6,727 nt of DNA. Origin: an uncultured Asticcacaulis sp. (lineage in GTDB: Bacteria; Pseudomonadota; Alphaproteobacteria; Caulobacterales; Caulobacteraceae). Of this stretch, positions 1 to 6,727 are shown one piece after another; the stretch's first letter is position 1, and every line of letters begins with the position of its first letter. The translations under genes were made by a program, and so were the position numbers. Under the pieces are notes generated by a model, which saw only the letters and a list, made by a program, of their open reading frames with translations, did no database searches and was not told the DNA's origin. Location: contig CAMLPZ010000238.1 of the NCBI GenBank assembly GCA_946482045.1, forward strand, positions 1-6,727. The letters are read 5' to 3'.

Positions 1-158
1 TCGATATCGGCTTCAATGCCCGTTATATCCTGGACGTGATGGGCCAGATCGGCGGTGATACGGTCGAACTGCGCTTCTCGGATGCATCGTCGCCGACCCT
101 CGTCCTCGATCCGGCGGACAATGGCGTCCAGTACGTGCTGATGCCGCTGCGCGTCTAA
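1..158 (+). CDS. dnaN: DNA polymerase III beta subunit (sliding clamp), 3' end only
   Basis: This is the C-terminal tail of the beta sliding clamp, the ring that tethers DNA polymerase III and many repair proteins to DNA. The first complete codon is at base 3; 51 codons and a TAA stop (156-158) are present and the rest lies upstream of the window. The visible part reads DIGFNARYILDVMGQIGGD and ends in YVLMPLRV. This matches the end of domain III of DnaN, where E. coli has FNVKYLLDAL and finishes YVVMPMRL. The terminal MPLRV residues belong to the hydrophobic cleft that binds clamp-binding motifs of client proteins. Position ahead of recF and gyrB supports the call, since dnaN-recF-gyrB is a common bacterial order. 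Only the 5' truncation is unusual, and it is caused by the window edge. Confidence 0.93.
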   Translation, partial: DIGFNARYILDVMGQIGGDTVELRFSDASSPTLVLDPADNGVQYVLMPLRV

Positions 159-191
159 GGACGATATCAGAATTGGAACGGTTCCTCTTTT

Positions 192-248
192 CCTTCCCCG
201 TTTACGGGGAAGGTGGCATTTTGCCTTGGCAAAATGACGGAAGGGGGG
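192..248 (+). repeat. Palindromic REP-like element, copy 1
   Basis: The copy has three blocks shared with the inverted copy at 297-363: CCTTCCCCG (192-200), AAGGTGGC (210-217) and ACGGAAGGGGGG (237-248). It folds into two hairpins. The first pairs 192-200 with 205-213, nine perfect base pairs around a TTTA loop. The second pairs CATTTTGC (217-224) with GCAAAATG (229-236) around a CTTG loop. Elements of this style (a G-rich and C-rich stem followed by GGTGG, then a variable hairpin) resemble short dispersed intergenic palindromes of Caulobacterales, from memory. It lies 33 bases after the dnaN stop, so its hairpins could also end or protect the dnaN transcript, although no clear T-tract follows. 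Confidence 0.72.
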
Positions 249-296
249 AGCGTCAGAGCCAGGTTTCCAGACGATTGTTATTGGGACTTCGACATT

Positions 297-363
297 CCCC
301 CCTTCCGTTGTCGCTACGCGCCGCCACCTTTCCCGTTTTGGCTGCTGCCGAGGCCGGGGAAGG
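297..363 (-). repeat. Palindromic REP-like element, copy 2 (inverted)
   Basis: Read on the minus strand this copy carries the same blocks as copy 1 in the same order: CCTTCCCCG (363-355), AAGGTGGC (330-323) and ACGGAAGGGGGG (308-297), each an exact match. The two linkers differ from copy 1 in both sequence and length (24 and 14 bases, against 9 and 19). On the + strand 327-335 pairs with 355-363 (nine pairs, one G-T wobble), enclosing a small GGC/GCC stem at 340-349. The 48 bases between the copies (249-296) show no recognisable feature. The element ends one base before the A-rich ribosome-binding stretch of recF, so its hairpin lies in the 5' leader of recF if transcription starts upstream. 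Confidence 0.7.
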
Positions 364-375
364 AAAAGGGCTTTC

Positions 376-1491
376 ATGACGACGCAATCACTCCAATCCC
401 TCTCCCTGACCGAGTTTCGCTCCTATGAACGGTTGGACTTCGCCGTCGATGGCCGCAGCGTCTACCTCTATGGCGCAAACGGCGCCGGCAAGACCAACCT
501 GCTTGAAGCCATCAGCGTCCTCAATCCCGGCAAGGGCCTGCGCGGCGCGGGCTTCAGCGACCTCGGCCGCCGTCTCCCGCACGAAGTGCATGGCCGCGCC
601 TGGGGGGTGGCCGCGAGGTTTGGCGAGGGCGAGGACGAAACGCACCTCGGCACCGGCTCCGACCCGCGCGACCTGAATAAACGCGTCGTGCGGCTCGACG
701 GCCAGAACGTTACGGCGGCGCGCCTGCTGGAACACGTCCGGCTGATCTGGCTGACTCCGGCGCAGGACCGGCTGTTTATCGAGTCGCGCTCCGAACGCCT
801 TCGGTTTTTCGACCGCCTGACCTATGCCGCTGAACACCGGCACGCCGCCGTCGTCAATGCCTATGAGAAGGCCTTGCGAGAGCGTCTGAAACTCCTGACC
901 GATGGCCCCGCCGACGACGCCTGGTTGTCATTGCTGGAGCAAAAGCTGGCTGAAACCGGCACACAGATGATCGAGGCCCGCCGTCGTGCCGTCGCAGCCC
1001 TTCAGGCAGAGATCGAAGACCACAAAGGGCCGTTTCCCAAGGCCGACCTGATCCTGACGGGCGACATTGAAGATTCGGACCTGAACACCTATATTATCAA
1101 CGGCTTCCGGCAATCGCGTGGCCGCGACGCGGCAGCCGGGCGATCCCTGTTCGGGCCGCACCGCATGGATTTTTCGGTCATCCACCGGGACAAGAACCGT
1201 CCTGCCGCCGAAGGTTCCACGGGAGAGCAAAAGGCGCTCCTGCTCAACATCATCCTGGCGCAGGGGGCGCGTCTGGCGAAGGACATCTCCGCCGCCAAAC
1301 CTATCCTTCTGCTGGACGAAGTGGCCGCGCACCTAGACCCCTCGCGGCGGCACGCTTTGTTTGACGAGACCCATGCTTTGGGCCTACAAACCTTCTTTAC
1401 AGGGACCGATTTGGGCCTGTTCGACGGTCTTCGTAACCGCGCGCTGGGTGTGCGCGTCGAAGGCGGTCAATTTGTTGAATTTATTGAGTAA
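376..1491 (+). CDS. recF: DNA replication and repair protein RecF
   Basis: RecF is a cytosolic SMC-like ABC ATPase. With RecO and RecR it helps load RecA at single-strand gaps and stalled forks. The 371-residue length is normal. Walker A is GANGAGKT at residues 33-40, followed by NLLEAIS. The ABC signature is STGEQKALLL beginning at residue 281. Walker B is PILLLDE with D314 and E315, followed by the D-loop region HLDPSRR. The N-terminal SLSLTEFRSYERLDF is the typical RecF opening strand and FRNY-like motif. The start at 376 is preceded by an A/G-rich AAAAGGG (364-370) five bases upstream, and no other in-frame start fits as well. It lies 217 bases after dnaN and directly abuts gyrB, so recF and gyrB are probably co-transcribed. 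Base composition matches its neighbours. Confidence 0.97.
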   Translation: MTTQSLQSLSLTEFRSYERLDFAVDGRSVYLYGANGAGKTNLLEAISVLNPGKGLRGAGFSDLGRRLPHEVHGRAWGVAARFGEGEDETHLGTGSDPRDLNKRVVRLDGQNVTAARLLEHVRLIWLTPAQDRLFIESRSERLRFFDRLTYAAEHRHAAVVNAYEKALRERLKLLTDGPADDAWLSLLEQKLAETGTQMIEARRRAVAALQAEIEDHKGPFPKADLILTGDIEDSDLNTYIINGFRQSRGRDAAAGRSLFGPHRMDFSVIHRDKNRPAAEGSTGEQKALLLNIILAQGARLAKDISAAKPILLLDEVAAHLDPSRRHALFDETHALGLQTFFTGTDLGLFDGLRNRALGVRVEGGQFVEFIE

Positions 1492-3978
<2,487 letters not shown>

Positions 3979-3997
3979 AACCCGTAAGTTGTTCTTT

Positions 3998-4027
3998 CAC
4001 CCCGTCAGACATCTGGCGGGGTGTTTT
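3998..4027 (+). terminator. Intrinsic terminator of gyrB
   Basis: CACCCCG (3998-4004) pairs with CGGGGTG (4017-4023), and the stem continues inward through a G-T wobble and TCAGA-type pairs to about ten or eleven base pairs around a short loop. TTTT follows at 4024-4027. This GC-rich stem with a T run is a standard rho-independent terminator for the recF-gyrB transcript. The next start codon is only 12 bases after the T run. Confidence 0.88.
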
Positions 4028-4030
4028 ATC

Positions 4031-4035
4031 GAGGG
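4031..4035 (+). promoter_or_regulatory. Ribosome-binding site deciding the DUF4062 start
   Basis: GAGGG lies four bases before ATG 4040 and is the only good Shine-Dalgarno sequence for this frame. The same frame is open from 3917, but that part overlaps the end of gyrB in another frame and crosses the terminator hairpin, so 4040 is the credible start. Confidence 0.75.
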
Positions 4036-4039
4036 AAAT

Positions 4040-5017
4040 ATGGAGAAGCGCTATCAGGTCTTCGTGAGCTCAACCTATGCTGATCTAAAGGAGGAGCGCC
4101 AGCATGTGATGCAAACATTGATGGAGATGGACTGTATACCTGCGGGAATGGAATTATTCCCAGCAGCAGATGAAGAGCAGCTAAATTTTATAAAAAAAAT
4201 TATCGATGACTCGGATTATTATTTGCTAATAATTGGGGGGAGATATGGAACCACTACATCGGAAGGAATTAGTTATACTGAGAAGGAGTATAATTACGCT
4301 CTTGAAAAGGATTTGAAAGTTATTGCTCTCGTGCACAAAAATCCGGAAGAGCTTGCTGTAAATAAAACAGATAACGATCCGACGGCCGCTCAGAAACTTC
4401 GAGATTTTACAGACCGCGTAAAGACTGGACGACTAGTTAAGTTTTGGTCTTCTCCGGATCAGCTTCCAGGGATGGTCGCACTGAGTCTAGCCAAGACGAT
4501 AAAAACATATCCCGCTATCGGCTGGGTAAGAGCTAATATAGCTTCCTCAAGTGAGCAAATAAAAGAAGTTAATGATCTTAGAAGGAGAAATGACCAGCTT
4601 TCAGAGAAGATATCTGAGCTTTCAGATAGAAATTCTGCTGACCTTTCTGAAATGGCGAGCATGGATGATGAATTTGAATTAATATATAGCGATATGGGCG
4701 ATGGTGGCAGTCGCAGAGTGTACAAAACTACCTGGCGTAATCTTTTTTCTACGATTGGACCGTACATTTTGTCCACTCCTGACGATGCGCAGGTAAAGTC
4801 TAAAATAACCGAAATTATTGATAATTATGTCGGCGGAAAAGGCTATGTGGTTTGGATATCCGACAACGCGTTCGAAACTATAAAGATACAGTACATGGCG
4901 TATGGAGTAATCGCTATGGGAGATAGTGTTGATAATTATTGGGTGATTACGGAGTATGGGAAAAAGATTATGCTAGAATCTCGTATTGTAAGGGCAGGAA
5001 AATCAGTGGTTGCGTAA
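4040..5017 (+). CDS. DUF4062 domain protein with coiled coil, unknown function
   Basis: The 325-residue product starts [20 protein letters not shown], the hallmark of DUF4062 (conserved F-V-S-S-T at 8-12, D15-L16, E19-R20). Further family signatures are [12 protein letters not shown] (36-47), [15 protein letters not shown] (56-70) and [13 protein letters not shown] (76-88). The alternating strand/helix pattern with a late E/Y-rich helix recalls TIR and nucleoside deoxyribosyltransferase-like folds, where a glutamate there can be catalytic; E81 or E83 would be the candidate, by inference only. A conserved linker, GRLVKFW to YPAIGWVRA (130-165), is followed by a coiled coil at about 174-202, with heptad positions V177, L180, N184, L187, I191, L194 and N198. 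Residues 228-325 form a separate domain that may be a winged helix ([31 protein letters not shown]). No signal peptide or membrane segment is seen, so it is probably cytosolic. DUF4062 also caps STAND/NACHT proteins, but no NTPase is present here. The AT-rich codon use differs strongly from its neighbours. Confidence 0.9.
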   Translation: MEKRYQVFVSSTYADLKEERQHVMQTLMEMDCIPAGMELFPAADEEQLNFIKKIIDDSDYYLLIIGGRYGTTTSEGISYTEKEYNYALEKDLKVIALVHKNPEELAVNKTDNDPTAAQKLRDFTDRVKTGRLVKFWSSPDQLPGMVALSLAKTIKTYPAIGWVRANIASSSEQIKEVNDLRRRNDQLSEKISELSDRNSADLSEMASMDDEFELIYSDMGDGGSRRVYKTTWRNLFSTIGPYILSTPDDAQVKSKITEIIDNYVGGKGYVVWISDNAFETIKIQYMAYGVIAMGDSVDNYWVITEYGKKIMLESRIVRAGKSVVA

Positions 5018-5019
5018 TA

Positions 5020-5571
5020 ATGCCGATAAACACGGTCTTTAATCACTACATTGTGCGGTATTCAAGCGAGCGCGACACTATTTTGCGCAGTCGGAATATG
5101 CTTTCAAGCGTGCCGGATATGCTGGCGCGCTCGAGCTTCCCGGCTCACATTACCGCTTCGGTGCTGATTGTTCAGGGCGACGCCTTGCTGACCATCTGGC
5201 ATCCGCATCTCAAGGCGTGGATACAGCCCGGCGGTCACGTCGATCCCGGCGAGACGGTCGTCGAAGCCGCCCTGCGCGAAGCGCGCGAGGAAACGGGGCT
5301 GAACTGCGAGCTGATCGAGAGCGAACCCTTCGACATCGACTGTCTGCTGGTGCCGGCAAACCCAAAGAAGGGCGAGCCCGAGCACTGGCATATCGATTTC
5401 CGCTATCTGATGCGGCCAATAGCGCAGGTCGGCGAACCCGAACTGCCGACCGCCTGCATCCCGTTCAGACATCTCGGCGACATGTCGCCGTCGCTGGCAA
5501 GGCTGGCCGTCAAGATGGAAAAGCACGCAAAGGTGTACCGGGAACTCGCCTTTGGCGCGATAAGTTCATAG
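5020..5571 (+). CDS. NUDIX hydrolase
   Basis: NUDIX enzymes hydrolyse nucleoside diphosphates linked to another moiety, using Mg held by the Nudix box. From ATG 5020 the product is 183 residues. The box is complete at residues 72-94: GHVDPGE, seven residues, then REAREETGL, fitting GX5EX7REUXEEXGU with no missing residue. The preceding SFPAHITASVLIV and the AWIQPGGH strand are typical of the subgroup with a PGGH motif. The substrate cannot be read from sequence; members act on NADH, ADP-ribose, Ap4A or modified dNTPs. The start is two bases after the DUF4062 stop (TAATAATG) and lacks a clear Shine-Dalgarno sequence, suggesting reinitiation. In-frame alternatives are GTG 5053 and ATG 5098. The first 30 codons are less GC-rich than the rest, so the native 5' end may have been altered when the upstream segment arrived. 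Confidence 0.9.
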   Translation: MPINTVFNHYIVRYSSERDTILRSRNMLSSVPDMLARSSFPAHITASVLIVQGDALLTIWHPHLKAWIQPGGHVDPGETVVEAALREAREETGLNCELIESEPFDIDCLLVPANPKKGEPEHWHIDFRYLMRPIAQVGEPELPTACIPFRHLGDMSPSLARLAVKMEKHAKVYRELAFGAISS

Positions 5572-5592
5572 GCGTGTCACCGGCCGCGTGTT

Positions 5593-5619
5593 AGCCTCTG
5601 GCGGTCGCTGCGGGAGGCT
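5593..5619 (+). promoter_or_regulatory. RBS of the EEP gene, possibly paired with an upstream complement
   Basis: GGGAGG (5612-5617) sits five bases before ATG 5623 and is a strong Shine-Dalgarno sequence. AGCCTC (5593-5598) is the exact reverse complement of GAGGCT (5614-5619), so a six-pair stem with a 15-base loop could mask the site. The short arm makes chance a real possibility. Confidence 0.45.
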
Positions 5620-5622
5620 GAC

Positions 5623-6663
5623 ATGATCTACTATTCCGGCATCAAGAATATCCCCGATCCGGCCGAACGCGCCCGGACCATCAAGGGCATCAAGGCCTTG
5701 CGCAAGGCGCTGAACGCCGAAATTCCGGCACGCAGCATGAGCGACTCGTTGCTGATGGCGACGTGGAACATCCGCGAATTCGACTCCGGCAAGTACGGCT
5801 TCCGCGAAGAGGAAAGCTATTACTATATCGCCGAAATCCTCAGCCGGTTCGACATCATCGCCGTCCAGGAACTGCGCGAAGGCCTCTACCCGCTGCAACA
5901 TCTGAAAACCCTGCTCGGCAGTTGGTGGGACTATATCGTCACCGATGTGACCCTGGGCACCTCCGGCAATTCCGAGCGCATGGCCTATCTGTTCGACAAG
6001 CGTAAGGTGAACTGCACCGGGCTGGCGGCCGAATTCGTCCTGCCCAATCAGAAAGGCGTCGATGTCCCGCCGGTGCAGCTGGCGCGCTCGCCCTATGTCG
6101 CCGGTTTTCACGCTGGCTGGGCCTATTTCACGCTCGTCACCGTCCACATCTATTACGGCGACAGCGTCAAGGACGATCCCCGCCGCGTCCAGGAGATCAC
6201 CGACCTGGCGGCGACTCTTGCCAAATACGCCCCGCGCTTTTCCGGTGCCCCGCAATACCGCCCGGGCGAGGACCCCGTGGGCAGCGCCCTGATTATCCTC
6301 GGCGATTTCAATATCTTCAATCGCAAGGACGTGACGATGGAGGCCATCACCAAAGCCGGGTTCAACGTTCCGGAGGCGCTGCAATCCATCCCGGGCAGCA
6401 ATGTCGACAAGTCGAAGCATTACGACCAGATTGCCTATTTCGATAAGCTGAAACGCCTGAAGCCGACCGGGAAGGCCGGCGTTTTCGACTTCTATGAACA
6501 CGTCTACCGGATCGAGGACGAGGCCGCTTACGCCGACGAGCGCAAGACCAAACCGGGGCGCAGTTTCAAGGACTGGCGCACCTATCGCATGAGCGACCAC
6601 CTGCCGATGTGGATCGAATTCGGCATCGACGACAGCGACGCCTATATCGATACCTTGGTCTAG
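5623..6663 (+). CDS. Endonuclease/exonuclease/phosphatase (DNase I-like) family protein
   Basis: The 346-residue product has the full metal-dependent phosphodiesterase motif set of the DNase I/APE1/inositol-phosphatase fold. These are ATWNIREFD with N49, DIIAVQELRE with Mg-ligand E83, VTVHIYYG with catalytic H175, ILGDFNIF with D228 and N230, YDQIAYF around D268, and SDHLPMW with D325 and H326. The fold therefore begins near residue 44. The first 43 residues are a charged helical extension (PAERARTIKGIKALRKAL) and not a signal peptide, so a cytosolic location is likely. The substrate is unknown: nucleic acid, phospholipid and phosphoinositide are all possible in this superfamily, though absence of a signal peptide argues against a secreted nuclease or sphingomyelinase. 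The start is fixed by a strong GGGAGG five bases upstream. It lies 51 bases after the NUDIX stop, in the same direction, so co-transcription is plausible. The stop codon lies inside the next palindrome. Base composition is host-like. Confidence 0.9.
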   Translation: MIYYSGIKNIPDPAERARTIKGIKALRKALNAEIPARSMSDSLLMATWNIREFDSGKYGFREEESYYYIAEILSRFDIIAVQELREGLYPLQHLKTLLGSWWDYIVTDVTLGTSGNSERMAYLFDKRKVNCTGLAAEFVLPNQKGVDVPPVQLARSPYVAGFHAGWAYFTLVTVHIYYGDSVKDDPRRVQEITDLAATLAKYAPRFSGAPQYRPGEDPVGSALIILGDFNIFNRKDVTMEAITKAGFNVPEALQSIPGSNVDKSKHYDQIAYFDKLKRLKPTGKAGVFDFYEHVYRIEDEAAYADERKTKPGRSFKDWRTYRMSDHLPMWIEFGIDDSDAYIDTLV

Positions 6664-6700
6664 ACCGTGCTCCGTTTCGGCGAAAACGGAGCACGGTCTA
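6661..6700 (+). terminator. Perfect 17-bp palindrome overlapping the EEP stop; terminator or dispersed repeat
   Basis: TAGACCGTGCTCCGTTT (6661-6677) and its exact reverse complement (6684-6700) flank the six-base loop CGGCGA. The left arm begins with the TAG stop of the upstream gene. AATTTCTT follows at 6701-6708, giving a weak T-rich tail, so bidirectional termination is plausible. The length and perfection of the arms exceed what a terminator needs. The trailing AATTTCTT...GTCGCATG (to 6720) resembles dispersed palindromic repeats seen in alphaproteobacterial genomes, from memory. The element may continue beyond the window. Confidence 0.72.
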
Positions 6701-6727
6701 AATTTCTTAGTGGTCGCATGCTCGGTC

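Larger units (their letters stand above)
4024..5019. other. AT-rich inserted segment (candidate genomic islet)
   Basis: Composition changes sharply just after the gyrB terminator. Counting bases 4561-4680 gives 43 G+C of 120 (36%), while 5221-5280 gives 42 of 60 (70%). Codons rare in the neighbours (ATA, AGA, TTA) become common. The segment holds a single gene and no recognisable transposase, integrase, tRNA or inverted terminal repeat. The left edge is placed at the terminator T-tract and the right edge near the start of the NUDIX gene. The right boundary is blurred: 5041-5100 is 28 of 60 (47%). Horizontal acquisition is inferred from composition only. Confidence 0.7.

Noticed and set aside
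175..185. GGAACGGTTCC followed by TCTTTT as a dnaN terminator
   Set aside because: The loop would be one base, so a usable hairpin would have only three base pairs.
173..428. Small + strand open frames in the dnaN-recF gap
   Set aside because: They run across the palindromic repeats and into recF in other frames; the peptides show no domain and have no ribosome-binding site.
4939..5019. Upstream ATG at 4939 for the NUDIX gene
   Set aside because: It would overlap the last 79 bases of the DUF4062 gene with no ribosome-binding site and adds residues unrelated to NUDIX proteins.
4005..5474. Ten-base direct repeat TCAGACATCT at 4005 and 5465 as possible insertion target duplication
   Set aside because: One copy is inside the terminator stem and the other inside NUDIX coding sequence (RHL), well beyond the composition boundary. 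A ten-base match is expected by chance at this scale.
5566..6600. 344-codon open frame on the minus strand opposite the EEP gene
   Set aside because: It mirrors a gene with a full set of active-site motifs. Long antisense frames are expected in GC-rich coding DNA, and its translation matches no family I recognise.

Overview
The window is a chromosomal segment from a GC-rich alphaproteobacterium. The gene order dnaN - recF - gyrB, strongly GC-ending codons, and the closeness of GyrB and RecF to alphaproteobacterial forms suggest Caulobacterales, with an Asticcacaulis/Caulobacter-type genome most likely. This assignment is inference from memory of the families, not a database match. All genes read on the + strand.

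Region by region: bases 1-158 are the last codons of dnaN (sliding clamp). A 217-base gap follows, largely filled by two inverted copies of a palindromic REP-like element (192-248 and 297-363). Next come recF (376-1491) and gyrB (1492-3963), which abut with no gap (TAAATG). gyrB ends in a small hairpin that contains its stop codon, followed by a classic intrinsic terminator (3998-4027).

Immediately after the terminator lies a clearly different stretch, about 1 kb and AT-rich (36% GC in a 120-base count at 4561-4680, against 70% in a 60-base count at 5221-5280). It holds one gene (4040-5017) for a 325-residue DUF4062 protein with a coiled coil and a C-terminal domain that may be a winged helix. 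It looks horizontally acquired and is the most interesting locus here. DUF4062 proteins are widespread but functionally uncharacterised.

Downstream the host-like composition returns with a NUDIX hydrolase (5020-5571) starting two bases after the DUF4062 stop, then a DNase I-like endonuclease/exonuclease/phosphatase family protein (5623-6663). A perfect 17-bp-stem palindrome (6661-6700) overlaps the stop codon of that last gene and probably terminates transcription; it may also be a dispersed repeat.

Functionally, dnaN, recF and gyrB form a replication/repair/topology cluster: the clamp, the RecFOR gap-repair loader and the negative supercoiling enzyme. The DUF4062, NUDIX and EEP genes are accessory, and nothing in the sequence ties them to the replication genes except position.
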